Source: Mesostigma viride (lineage: Eukaryota; Streptophyta; Mesostigmatophyceae; Mesostigmatales; Mesostigmataceae). Taken from it: a stretch of DNA of 64,000 nt. Below, one piece after another: positions 1 through 10,618 of the stretch. The position numbers were made by a program, and so were the translations under genes. The DNA is taken from positions 812,564-876,563 of the forward strand of contig RPFO01000213.1 in NCBI GenBank assembly GCA_009746045.1. The letters are read 5' to 3'. Every line of letters begins with the position of its first letter. Within the stretch, counting starts at the first letter, position 1. Below the pieces are notes generated by a model. That model saw only the letters and a program-made list of their open reading frames with translations, was not told where the DNA came from and searched no databases.

Positions 1-1320
1 CTGAGAGCTACGTAGATCGCATGATAGGTCAGTTCGCAGTTCGGTTTTACAATTTCTTTTTCCGCCCAGGCGCTGCGGATATCGCGAGTATGGGTTATGG
101 TACGCTTCTGGGCTTATGGGCGACATGGGGAGAAGAGGGACCTGGGCAGTTGCATGCGTCAAAGAGTCTCTATTTTTTCGTCGTGATGTCGCAGTCGCGC
201 CTGGCGACAACCAGGGCGAGCGCGAGCCATATTTTTCTTTTGCCGCAAGGCTGGGTGCTTCCCACGCGTCACCGTCCTTTAATATATATTTCTTGAGCTG
301 GCCCGCGCAGCTGGCGGCCTGGGCGCACGTAAAGACCAAGGATCCGACTGTCATTCTCAACCGCATCGTTCTAAGTAAGCGTGTTAAGCGGATTGTAACC
401 TATAACTCTCGCAGACGTGATAATTCCGGTTGCTTTCAATGCCCAACTTCGTGGTTTTGATTACGTTTATGTCCGGGGGATAACGGAAGTTTGCTGGGCG
501 GTACTTTCTTTTCCCGTTGCGTCACTGAAAAGGTAAACGGCCTTGCGTTATCAAAACAGCAGCAAGTAGAAGTCGCTGTGCTTAATTGCGATGTGCTAGT
601 TTGATTCAACACATATACTGCCTTGTTGCTGAGAAGTTTTTCAAGGCTTGCTGGTATGTTGCCCATATGTTTCTAATGCTTCAACTCATGTCCAAGTGAT
701 CAAGACTGGCTTAGAAACTTGAGCTTGTCATGTTTACATTGTGCTTGTGTTGCAACTTGTTCCTCTTTGCAGTATATGTTTCCTTTATAACGTAAGGGTT
801 CAACATCATGGTTTAGCACCGTGGTGGCAGCCGAGCCTCTACTAACGATCATGGACCTAACCTTGGCAAGAATTTGCATCATATTTCACTCTTTGGACTG
901 AGCTAGCTTTACACCTGCTGTTTGGCCTGCACCATGGTCCCTGGCTGCCAGTTACATTTTGTGCCCCCCCTGGCAGGCTGCAGGGTCTAGGACTGCGAGG
1001 GTGTAACATAGACATGTTGTGGGCACCCTGGGTGCATTTTCAGGACCAGCCATGACCTGGCCATGCCTTCTTTCTCGGCATATTGTTGACTTGAGTGCTA
1101 TTTGGTCACTCGCGTAGCGACCCCCCTGCATTCATAAATCGTAAACAATTATACAATGAGCATATTTCATGGATGTTAAGCATTGCAACTCTTGAACATA
1201 TCATAAATGAACATGGTTTCATGCCGTACCCATGGATGTGTTGACATGTGTTAGTTATTACAAATGGTATCCACGCTAGAAAATGTCCTCATTTGAGGAC
1301 ATTTTCTTGGTGATTAGACA
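1..1320 (-). mobile_element. TIR-1': terminal part of a DNA transposon, cut by window edge
   Basis: This stretch is an inverted copy of 51780-53097 with only scattered mismatches by eye. It ends at 1320 in GATTAGACA, the reverse complement of the TGTCTAATC terminus of TIR-1. A palindrome (ATGTCCTCATTTGAGGACAT, 1283-1302) sits just inside the terminus, as in the other copy. The 76-codon open frame at 436-666 (-) is shared with TIR-1 but matches no family I recognise, and no transposase motif is visible. The rest of the element lies left of the window, so its target duplication cannot be checked. Superfamily unassigned. Confidence 0.75.
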
Positions 1321-1508
1321 ACAGATTCATTCACGCGTAAACGTCTCGGCCATATATTGTAAATCGGCCGTAACTGTTCAGCGTAAGAAAGCCATCGGAC
1401 AGAATATAATTCTAACAAAACGTACAGTAAATTGCAAGCACGGGTGCAAAGCCGCCATGGCTAAGTCGTGCATTTCCGAAACGCGCACGGTGCCAATTCA
1501 CGCACTTC

Positions 1509-1914
1509 AGGTTGCACGGTGTGGTCGTGCGATTCTGAGAAGTGCGCACCCGGGGGGAAACCGGCCCCTTGCGCACTCCCTAGTTACGCACTCCCTAGTA
1601 AAGTCGATAGATTGCGTACCTACACCTTTGGAAATGGCATTGTTTTCTTTCAAAAGCACACTCCAGGTTGCGCGCGGTGTGGTTGTGCGATTCTGAGAAG
1701 TGCGCACCCGGGGGGAAACCGGCCCCTTGCGCACTCCCTAGTTACGCACTCCCTAGTAAAGTCGATAGATTGCGTACCTACACCTTTGGAAATGGCATTG
1801 TTTTCTTTCAAACGCACACTCCAGGTTGCGCGCGGTGTGGTCGTGCGATTCTGAGAAGTGCGCACCCGGGGGAAAACCGGCCCCTTGAGCACGCAAGTCG
1901 GTAGATTGCGTACC
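1509..1914. repeat. 158-bp tandem repeat, about 2.5 copies
   Basis: The block GGTCGTGCGATTCTGAG recurs at 1523, 1681 (one mismatch) and 1839, a constant 158-bp period. Copies are near identical, and the third decays after the CCGGCCCCTTG segment. Within each unit CACTCCCTAGT appears twice. Overlapping open frames on both strands here are products of the repeat and not genes. A short similar motif (GCCGCCATGGCTA) at 1453 also occurs at 10153 inside TTAA-1. Confidence 0.85.
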
Positions 1915-2049
1915 TTGGGAGACGGCATTATTAGTACTCAGTACATATGTGTCAGAGACGGTATTAGTACATAAGTGTCAGATGAGGGTACACATGTATC
2001 GGCTTCGTTGTGGATCACGCCACTAAAATGACTAAATACAGTAAGCTTA

Positions 2050-2270
2050 CATACCAAGCGCCGACACTTAGCGTGTGGCATGGCAGTACATAGACCGAAG
2101 TGGAGCGTGACCCACAACGACGTTGTGGGTCACGCCACCACATAGATGTAGATACCAAGCGCCGACACGGCGTGTGGCAGTAGACCGAAGTGGAGCGTGA
2201 CCCACAACGACGTTGTGGGTCACGCCACTAGCTACATACCAACGACACTTAGCGTGTGGCAGACTGGTAG
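2050..2270. repeat. 90-bp direct repeat carrying perfect 31-nt hairpins
   Basis: A unit running from TACCAAGCGCCGACAC through TAGACCGAAGTGGAGCGTG is repeated with a 90-bp offset, plus a partial third copy after 2230. Each full unit holds a perfect inverted repeat with 15-bp arms and a single-base loop (2105-2119/2121-2135 and 2195-2209/2211-2225; arm GCGTGACCCACAACG). A weaker relative, TTGTGGATCACGCCAC, lies at 2008. No protein is encoded. Confidence 0.8.
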
Positions 2271-2476
2271 TAGAGCATGTACCGGGCTGTTTCTACTACA
2301 TAATACACCCGGCGTGTACACCTGTGTACACCCGTAGTGTACACCCGTGTGCACCCACTTACAGGCGGACTTGTGGATGATCAATTATATTTGTTCCTTT
2401 TAAAAATGATGATTTAATGTTTATAAATTGCAAGCTAAGATCAAGTGATAATGTATTGTAATTGTTGTACTATCTC

Positions 2477-2558
2477 CGACAGGACAACAGCTATCTATCA
2501 ATGACCGACAGGACAAACAGCTATCTATCATCATTGATAGATAGCTGTTGTCCTGTCG
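2477..2558. repeat. Inverted repeat with perfect 28-bp arms
   Basis: Arms at 2477-2504 and 2531-2558 are exact reverse complements (core ACAGCTATCTATCAATGA). The 26-bp spacer is itself a near copy of the first arm, so the structure is two direct copies plus one inverted copy. It would form a strong hairpin in single-stranded DNA or RNA. No terminal repeats or target duplication identify it as a complete MITE. Confidence 0.8.
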
Positions 2559-3242
2559 TACGTACACGTGTATGTAGTATGTAATGCGTGCGCCGGACGA
2601 GGGTACACGCCGGTTCACGATGATCAAGTGTGAAAAATACGTACACCGCGCCCACAAATTTTTTGGTACATGCACGTTATGCACGTCCGAGTCCACGATT
2701 AGTACTTTACATATTAATGTGAGGATTTCGCACAAGCCATCGTCAATGATGCTATGCTTTCAGTACATATAAACAGTCCAAGCGAACACATTATATTTCA
2801 TGAGCCTGTCGGGCAAAATTAATTTTGGCGTGTATGCCAAATTTTAACACGTCGATATGCCATGGCGGACCTGGTACTACGTACTGTACGTACCGGTGGC
2901 AGCCCTTACGCACCTTTCGTAAATACGAGGAAGCCAGACGTAATAACTGAGGATCGATCAATTTCAGACTTCTGACTTCCGCCGCATCCTTTTTAACCGC
3001 AACGCGTCAGTTCATTATTGGCCCCTACATCGAGGGTACCCCATGTTTGTTGCGTTTCTCCCTCGTTGCGGAACCGCAAAATCGGTGAGTGCCTTTTGCG
3101 GAACTGGCTATGGCGATTCTTCCTGACCCCGTATCTTTCTGTAGACATAAGCTTTTACGCAACGGAAGGTGGCGTTGGGTAGCCCTACACTTCCTTCATA
3201 TAAATACGTCATTTAATTTTTTTTGATTAGTTGCGTAACTAG
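2559..3242. other. No gene recognised; TTAA-flanked terminus-like motif
   Basis: I see no credible coding sequence here. At 2844-2854 the string TTAACACGTCG matches the TTAA target plus first seven bases of TTAA-1 (8716-8726), but no partner end was found, so this may be a decayed relative or chance. The segment ends where the truncated copia fragment Cop-4 begins. Confidence 0.4.
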
Positions 3243-4382
3243 TTGCGTTACCGCGGGTTGGTACTGTATGATGATATTGACCCTTGTTTCTTCACCATCC
3301 CTCATCCTGCTGGTATGATGATGTTTGTGTGGCATGGGGATGATCAGCTCATTACTGGTCCCAGGGCAGCTGTGGAGGATTTCATTGCTCAAGTGTCTGC
3401 TAGCTTTGAATTAGGCAAGCAGCTGGAGCTGGGGAAAGATCCTGTCAAGTTCTGTGGCATCATTCTGAACCTGTTTAAGGAGCAGAAGGAGTGGGTGTGT
3501 TCTCTCAAAGCATCCCCTGAATATGTCATGTCTTGCAAAGATGTTCTCCCCTCTGACATCACTCCTGATCTCTGTCCCACTATTAGGGGTTAGCTAGGTT
3601 GGCTGTGTGCCACGTGTGCTCCTCATCTGGCAGTGGTCAGCAGAGTGGATGATGATGTCCTCATGGAGGTGGGGTCTCGGGCTATTAAACAGGTGTTGCA
3701 TGATGGCCCTCCCCTTATTCTTCATGCCTTGGATCTGTTCCAACCCATCCACATCACCTGCATGATGGACAGTTCCATGGAGTCACGGGTAGTCACTAAG
3801 GTTCAAGCCAGAGAGGCAGGCCTATTTATGTTGTCTAACCCCACTGGCAAGCGATCTTAATTGGTTTCCTGGTTCAGCAGACTCCACAAGCGCAAGGCAG
3901 TCAGCAGCAATGTAGCAGAATGTCGTGCTGTGGTCTCATCTGTGTTGCATGCCAGGTACTTGAACCATCTGTTGGTGTGGTTGCAGCATCAGGCTGGTAG
4001 TTATGCTGGGGTCAAATCCCATCTGCTGACTGACAGTCAATCTCTTCTCTCTTTCCTGGACAACCCCTTGGCTGTACACACTGATTTGGATTGGATTGTC
4101 CTCAAGCAGGAGTGCACCTATCTGGAGTCAAAGACTCACATCAGAGACCCTGACAATGCAGCTGATGCACTCACAAAAGTGCCACAAGCTGCAGGGCCTC
4201 AGCATAGAGTCCTATACACGCTGATGAATCCGTATAACGGCAGATGGGTGAAGTGCCTCAGCCTAGGGTTGTTAGCACCAGATAGGAGGGTGGTCATGGG
4301 GTGGCAGGGACTGATGTGTCCAACCCGTAAGACTCTCTTTGCGTCATTAAAGATTGAGGTCAGAAGGGTCCTCCTTTATTGA
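3243..4382 (+). pseudogene. Cop-4: truncated copia Pol (end of RT plus RNase H), two in-frame stops
   Basis: One reading frame runs through the whole interval, broken by TAG at 3591-3593 and TAA at 3858-3860. It begins at the D-P-C segment that precedes the RT catalytic motif, so everything 5' of this (Gag, integrase, most of RT) is missing. The visible catalytic motif is WHGDDQL, the same HGDD as in Cop-1/2/3 in place of YVDD. RNase H motifs follow in order: MDSSMESR, NVAECRAV, LTDSQS, and DPDNAADALTKVP. It aligns by eye with Cop-1 Pol from about residue 860 to the end but is clearly another family. Non-functional remnant. Confidence 0.85.
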
Positions 4383-4607
4383 TGGCTTGTTCTTTGTCAA
4401 TAAAACGTGTGGTCATATTTTTCTGACAATGGTTTTCCCAAACACAGGCATCCAACCAGTGTGGATGTTATATCCAACACGGAGGAGCTATGGGCGCTTT
4501 TATTAATGCATCTCTTTCAGTGTCCTGGTTGTCCCTGTGGGGAACCTTGCTTATCAGTAGTGGTTGGCATATGAGTGGGTTGTGGGAAGAGTCTTCCCCT
4601 CACTCCC

Positions 4608-5033
4608 CAAAGAAAAGTAATAATGGGAGCTATTCTAGGGCTTCAGGCCTAGACTATCAGTACACGTGGCGTTGTCCCCGTCTCCCAAGTGGGATACGGA
4701 CGTGGACGGTGGTGTAGTACACTGGACATATCTCTACTAGGGTTTAGATCCGCACGTGCCATATTGGGCACGTGGGTGCTAGATATTAGCACTGAGATAT
4801 GTAGGGCACACGCACGTGGGTATTCACGTGGTAGGGTTTATGAGCTGTGATGCAGACCACAAGGTGGCTGCAGTGCTAGTCCTGTACGGAGGTCCTAGGG
4901 GAGGTCCAGGACCGTCCACGTAGTGCTGCTAGGCAGTCGTTCAATGCCTGTGGGCATCGTATCAGTCCTAGCTGGAGTAGATCTAGCTGGACGGAGTCAG
5001 CACCTCATTGGTTAGCACTAGTGCAGGATAGCT
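4608..5033 (+). mobile_element. Cop-4 candidate polypurine tract and 3' LTR
   Basis: After a short 3' non-coding stretch a purine-rich run (AAAGAAAAGTAATAATGGG, 4609-4627) resembles the polypurine tract of Cop-1 at 17127. Immediately after it AGCTATTC (4628) is answered by GGATAGCT ending at 5033, short inverted termini in the same position as AGTTAACG/CGTTAACT of Cop-1. That gives a putative 406-bp LTR. As the 5' end is lost there is no second LTR to confirm it, so this is an inference. Between 5034 and 5152 I see nothing further. Confidence 0.35.
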
Positions 5034-5152
5034 AGGTTACCCTAACCTACGTGCCCATGCAATCCAGCTTGGCAAGCTTGCATGGATTGATATTATGCCA
5101 GCCATTGCATAATCCAACACACGTTCGCTTTCATCGCACAAGTGCATTAACT

Positions 5153-5354
5153 GTCGTATGCCACGCGTCACTTGAAGAACCACCGTAGAATCACCGAATC
5201 CAAGTATGTAGAATGTAGTAGAACAGTATCTTGCTCATATCTCGAGCAATACTCATCAGAATGAACCCAATTCTGGATTGTAGTAACCGGAAGTAGAATC
5301 TCTACAAGCCAAGTAGCTTAGTAGAATAATATTTCTTGCCAGGCAATATTAACT
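5153..5354 (-). repeat. Cop-3 3' LTR, truncated
   Basis: This 202-bp stretch is a direct copy of 50808-51003 with a few small differences (for example a TATG insertion near 5205). It corresponds to the first ~200 bp of the 615-bp LTR; the distal part is missing, and sequence left of 5153 is unrelated to the 5' LTR. The end toward the coding region reads ATTAACT, matching the AGTTAAT terminus in minus-strand sense. Confidence 0.75.
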
Positions 5355-5417
5355 CCAGCCCTTTCTTCTCTTTTAGAGCTTGGACGTAACAGCCATATTA
5401 ACTCCAGCCCTTTCTTT
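5355..5417 (-). promoter_or_regulatory. Cop-3 polypurine tract, duplicated
   Basis: Read on the minus strand, GAGAAGAAAGGGCTGG directly precedes the 3' LTR start, as expected for the primer of plus-strand DNA synthesis. The block ATTAACTCCAGCCCTTTCTT occurs twice (5349 and 5396), so LTR tip and tract were duplicated. Confidence 0.6.
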
Positions 5418-5807
5418 CTTTTAGAGCTGTTAGGCTTGGCAACACATATATAGAAACAACATGCATAGCACTTGACATCCCTCCCAGCTCTCTGTAGTCT
5501 CTGCTCGGGATTAATCAAGCACCAGATCACAACACATCTCAGCCATGACGAATTACAATGAATTCCCTATCCACTGGAAGTAGAAAGCCAGGTGTTTGGA
5601 GTAGCAGCTTGTGGCTAACCAGAATAATGACCAAAATGGAATCATCACCATAATGGCTCCTGATTGGAACCCCACAAGTTACCCACAAGACCTTATCAGG
5701 TAGACATTGATAGTTTAATCAGAACTGGCGCCCACCATGGTCTGAGAAATAGCACATCCGACAAAATATATTAAGAACATGACGAACTATCTTCCTCTGT
5801 CTGGGAC
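5418..5807 (-). other. Cop-3 3' non-coding region, distal part
   Basis: About 390 bp between the duplicated polypurine tract and the conserved 3' block. It contains no credible open frame and no similarity I can see to the corresponding part of Cop-1 (16691-17126). Confidence 0.4.
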
Positions 5808-5915
5808 AAAACTAGGGGGACCTGTCGCCACCTCACCAGCAAGCTAGGTTGATGGGCCAGCCAATCCGGGAAAATCCGCCTAAGCAGCCCCAGGGAATCG
5901 AACCCTGCCCATTAA
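5808..5915 (-). promoter_or_regulatory. Conserved 3' block with B-box motif, Cop-3 copy
   Basis: Minus strand carries GGTTCGATTCC inside a ~100-nt segment closely matching Cop-1 16577-16682 and Cop-2 20812-20918, although the surrounding non-coding sequence is unalignable. Shared parts include GGTTCGATTCCCTGG and GCTGGTGAGGTGGCGACAGG. The motif equals the Pol III B-box consensus, but function is unproven. Confidence 0.6.
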
Positions 5916-6137
5916 AATCCATTTGGTTGAGACAAACCTCAAACTGAGGGCAAACCCCCAACCAACACCATGCTCCATGACTGAGCATTACATATAATAC
6001 AGTATTATACACATATGTACACAGAGCATTACTGCCCTCAGAGCATCACAGCTCTCAGCATAACAGAGCCCAGCTCAATGTTAGCTCTTCTCACCCATCA
6101 GTCACCAAACTCAAAGCTCAAACTGGAATTGCTCAAC

Positions 6138-8098
6138 TCACATAGAGGAGCTCATCAGTTTATAAAGAAGCTTGTATTGTTCAGCAGACTTGTGAGGCAA
6201 CTTGGTCAAGGCATCAGCAGGATTCTCAGAACCTGGAAGATGTTGAATATCCACCAGACCTGCCAACTCCTTCAACAGGAGATAATCCAGATCTCTGCTT
6301 CTGGCCAACTGCTTGTGCACAAACTGGACCATGCCCATGTTATCTGAAAGGATCAAGGTGTCCAGCTGAAGAGTATGAGGAGTAACTGAAGCCATAGCTA
6401 GCAACAGCTCCTTGATGTACAAACTGCATGGACTGAATCCCTTCACAAAGGGCTCTGCACTCAGAGACATCTGAACTCACAGCAACCCTTCTTTGAAGAC
6501 GACTGTACCAGGCCACAAGACTAGGCCTATGTTGCTGAAGCACAAACAAGCCAGCTGACCTGCCTCTGACCTTAGAAACTTGCCTGCTATCCATGGAGCT
6601 ATCAACATAGATATCCAAGGAAAATGGCAAAGACAAATCAATCCCAGCTAAAGTAATACCAGGAGACTTGTTAACATGTGCAATAATCTGGGAAGGCTCC
6701 TCCAGAATCAGCACATCATCAGGGGATCTGCTATGGACCATCATCATTGTCAGGCCCACAAATGCTGCCATACCAGGCCAACTTGCCTTTTTTCAGCTCA
6801 GGTGCAATGGATGATGTCATGACCTCTGGAACAGATTGAAGAATGGTACTCTTGTAGTCATTGCCTGCCTGCAGCTTAATCAGCCACTGACTCCCCTCCT
6901 GAACCAATGTAGCCTGCATTCCACAGAACGTGACAGCCTCTCCAGGCTTCTGCCACAATTCTTTTCCCAAAGGAAATGCTTCATTAATGATGGGCACAAA
7001 CTGACTCAACCACTTAGTGGGAGCAATCAAGTGCAAGTCATCACCATGCAGGCTAGCATACACAGGTAAATCATGCCACCTATACCCAGCAATAAACATG
7101 GGTCCGCAGATGACACCTTCAATCCACAGTGCTTAGTCAAGAAGTCTTCCAAGGTGAGCCTCCAAATGATGGGACTGGACCTGAGACCTTCTAGACCCTT
7201 CAGAATCAGCAGGTAGCTAGACTGGAGCTCTGCCTGCCAGGCTACAGGAACTGGCACATGAAATGGAGTTTCACAATGCCACACATGCTGAGCCACACTG
7301 GGATCACCCTTCAGAAATGCTCTCTTGAAATCTAGCAGAACTGAAGACATATCAGCACCCTGGTTCAGCATACCGACATACATGCAGGCACAATACAATA
7401 CGCCATGTATCATGTAGCATCCCAGGCGTATACAACTCCTCGCCCAGAAGATCCAGGCCAGTACCACGGTATTCATTAAGAACTGGACGCACATGGGGAA
7501 CAGACACCCCCTCCACCTCCTTCCGCTTGATGACGAATCTGAGCTTCAACCGTGTACTGTATGGGGGAACTTCATTCACAGGCTGACAGCAGTCAAACTG
7601 CAACCACTCCTCTAGGGCCTTGGCAAATGCTAGCCTCCAGGCCTAAAACATCAGAGGAGAACTCATTTCCTGGACACGCTGATCATAGCTAAGAGGAGAA
7701 TGAGCAGCCAGTGATCGCTGAGTAATACCAATACTGCTAGGATGGAGAGCAGCTGGCATCACAAGACTGGAAGCCACAGGAATCTGATCCTCAGGCCACT
7801 GCACATTCTTGATCGCTTTCACAGAGAAAAAATTAAAATTCAGGGCCCTGAAGTTACACTGTAGTCAGTGGAATGCTACCCCAACCCTTACGAATAAGGC
7901 TATGAGATAAAACCACAACTCCAGGGGTGCAAAGAAAATTCTGACCCAAAATGATGGGGCCATCATAGTCTTCCAGCACTAGGAAGGAAACATCTACACC
8001 CATAACTGGCAAGATGATTTCTCCTACCACTTTCAAATGAACCCTGCCACTAAAGTCAGACACCCAGGAACAGCTAGACTGGCCAATCTGCCGCTGCC
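6138..8098 (-). pseudogene. Cop-3 pol fragment: protease C-half, RT and RNase H
   Basis: Reading leftwards: 8098-7854 encodes the C-terminal half of the retropepsin-like domain, including GPIILGQNF; 7850-7020 the RT with VLLDFKRAFL and SLHGDDLHL; 6770-6138 RNase H with VDSSMDSR, SDVSECRA, LSDNMG and NPADALTK. At least four frameshifts separate these blocks (open frames 7352-7603, 7027-7494, 6731-7099, 6340-6771 and 6138-6470 alternate in frame). It aligns with Cop-1 Pol residues ~550-1175. The upstream continuation lies at 17847, beyond the Cop-1 insertion. Inactive. Confidence 0.85.
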
Positions 8099-8103
8099 CT
8101 GTA

Positions 8104-10522
8104 AGTTAACGCCAAGCGCATTGGCGTGATCCTGATTCGGCATATCTCTGCGATTCCAGCGGCACCGGAACGAGTTCATTCCGACAAGTATCAAGAAAGT
8201 TATGGCGTTCCGACTTCCCGGTCGCGCGCGAGCGCGAGCCGGCTGTTCTTCTAAGTCGGACGTGAATATTTGCCGACGACATATGGGGTCGACAGTAATT
8301 CCTGGGCTGACAGGAATTAGGTGCTGTACCTACGACGGTATTGGATTAATACGTCGTACGCAGGAAATAGGAACCTTAACCTGTGGTCTGTTGGTACCGC
8401 AGGCTTAGTCCTGGACTTCTAGGTGCAGATGCAATAGTCACTGTGGACTGCGCTCTGTGGTCACTGTGCCTGTATGGCAGACCTACTGTATAGGAACTGG
8501 GCGCTGTACAGGTAGTGAATACTGTACCGGGAGTGTTATTACTGAGCCTACCTCTTAGGTTGCTCAGGACTAGCAAGCACAGTGCACAAGTATATAAACA
8601 ATAGGCCAATGCCATTTGGGCAGATCTCTTGCGAGCCCGCCTCACGTGTTGTGCCTTGACTTGGCAAGCGCGTGTACAAGCCTCAAGTGTGTGAGCGCTG
8701 TAACATTATCCAATTTTAACACGTCGTACGTCAAAACTCAGTCCTAAAAATAGGACTGAGTATGCCAACTTTGAGATCATGTAGCGGTAAGGGTAGGGGG
8801 GTACCCCATATGTTTGATATGCATCAGAGCACTCAATATCATGCTAATGCTTGGGCATATGCCTAAAAAATCATATGTTGACCAAATCATGTAAAATTTT
8901 ACAAGGGTGTCAACCCATGCTCGCGATTTGGCAATTTTCTGTGGAAGGACGAGTTGGGAAAATTCAATAAAATCCATATGCATGTTGAAAAAATATAGGC
9001 GTGTAAACAATATAGTTCTTGAAACATGGCAAAAAACTGGGCTCAATTTGGCCACAGCCTCTACCTGAAACTCACCAAAAACCACCAGCCCTAAGAATGG
9101 GTTTCGAGGTTGCTAGCAATGTGCAAGCATGTAAGTGCGGTCATACTACACACCACCGTGGCAACCAACCATGCCAATCAACTCATTTCCCTTCTAGCAT
9201 AACAGGAAAACATACTTGCATCATCATATTGCAGTTATATTATACCTTAGTATATGTGTGAGAGCCTATGCACGCACGTAGGGAATGGGCATTGATACCT
9301 ACCTACAAAGGGTTTTATTATGAGCCTTAACCACCAACATAATGGGTAGGTTAAGCATATTTCAATTGTTTTTAACAAGAATAGAGATGGCTAACACTGT
9401 TTTGCCTTGCCATGGCATGGCCAACATACTTGCTGGCACATGATGACAGTGGTTTATCACCAAGATTCTTCACTCACCCGTATAAGCTTGAAAGCACGCT
9501 GGATGCAGCCCATGGCCATACAATCACGCAGTATGAACGTAGCAAAAGAATAACTAACATCTATGAAGGTATTTAAACCCATACAGCGCCTAAAAAACTG
9601 CAAAAGTACACTAGGGTAAGGCAAATGCCTGGTAACATCATAAAAAATGGGGGGTTTAGAGAGGGGCAGGCAACGGTCAAGAAAGCGCATCAAGATTCGA
9701 AACTGACAGCGCCTTGCAAGCTCAAACTCATGTAAGAACATAACAAAACGATGAGGTGACGATATTTCAGCTTTACCGTGCACGGATGGCGTTATCTTGG
9801 CCCAGGCGGTGCCCGCAAAAGTGACACTTGCGGCACACAAACCATGACATGACAGAGTGGTCGAAATCATCAAATCTTTACTGCCACTGACTTAATTCTA
9901 CACACATGCATGATAATAAGTAGAAAGAAGCATATAAACCCTTGGAACTGCACCGTAAAGTAAATTTAGTCATCAATTCCGTCAACCTGCCTGGTCGCAG
10001 TTTTTTCCAGCAAGAGCAGTGCCGACACCTGGTAAATCGCATCCCCGGGAGCTAAAAATTGGTTTGTGTCATCTTTAGGACATATAAAATCTATTTCCTG
10101 GGTTTTACCAGCTAAATCGTCCGCAAACGTAAACTGCATGCATGGGCGCAAGCCGCCATGGCTAGGTCGTGCATTTCCGGAACTCACGTTTCACGTGAAA
10201 AAGTACCCTTACCACCTGTACTTTGACCGTACATTTAGCCGCCCAAACAAAATCCAAAAAAATCGCAAAAATATGTCTAAGAAAGGTCATTTCACGTAGT
10301 ATTTGAATAAATTTTGAGGGAATTTTTTTGACAAACATTCCGACTTGGGCGAATTTTCTACGAAACCCAAAAACTCAGTCCTAAGAATAGGACTGAGTTG
10401 AACTCAGTCCTAAGAATAGGTGCAGTGACGAACGACGTGTTAACAAAGCTCCGTTTCCAACCATATTCACACATTGCTGCATTGCAACCATATCCTTCAC
10501 ATTGCGTGTGCCAGGAACGTTA
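8104..10522 (+). repeat. Cop-1 5' LTR, interrupted by TTAA-1
   Basis: 8104-8719 plus 10444-10522 rebuilds an LTR of about 695 bp matching the 3' LTR at 17147-17841 and both Cop-2 LTRs, with some differences (for example the segment after CCGGG near 8530). The 1.72-kb TTAA-1 lies between, flanked by TTAA. A palindromic CGCGCGCGAGCGCG-like stretch at 8222 is kept in all four LTR copies. The downstream leader begins TCAAATTACAACC at 10523. Confidence 0.88.
8720..10439. mobile_element. TTAA-1: 1.72-kb DNA element with TTAA target duplication
   Basis: The uninterrupted LTR reads CCAATTTTAACAAAGC; here TTAA is duplicated (8716-8719 and 10440-10443) around a segment with 14-bp terminal inverted repeats CACGTCGTACGTCA / CACGTCGTTCGTCA (one mismatch). 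Just inside both ends lie hairpins built on ACTCAGTCCTA (8739-8761; 10371-10420, one and a half copies). TTAA targeting is known for piggyBac and some Sola or Kolobok groups, but these termini fit none that I can name. Open frames at 9457-9873 (-) and 9966-10187 (-) show no recognisable domain; 9457-9873 runs into a GGTGAGT donor-like sequence, so a split gene is possible. No transposase identified. Confidence 0.8.
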
Positions 10523-10540
10523 ACTCAAATTACAACCAGT
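10523..10540 (+). promoter_or_regulatory. Putative primer-binding region of Cop-1
   Basis: TCAAATTACAACCAG directly follows the 5' LTR. Cop-3 has TCGAATTACAATCGAG at the equivalent place (50388 leftwards). Conservation between the two families supports a primer site, but it does not start with TGG, so a tRNA 3' end is not the obvious primer; an internal tRNA region, as in Drosophila copia, would fit. Confidence 0.4.
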
Positions 10541-10618
10541 CTCAGCGGAACGGCCAGGAGGGTCGTTGCCGGTTGCGGTGTGCAGCGTTGACGACGCGAG
10601 GAGTTCGTCCGGTGGTGA

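Noticed and set aside
21-460. Overlapping 91- and 114-codon frames at the window start
   Set aside because: Inside TIR-1', overlapping in different frames, no domain, no homologous support beyond the duplicate copy.
1507-1928. Repeated Cys/His-rich proteins
   Set aside because: Artefact of the 158-bp tandem repeat read in several frames.
8202-8408. 68-codon ORF conserved four times (also 17245, 20043, 40655)
   Set aside because: Conserved only because it lies in the four Cop LTRs; no protein features.
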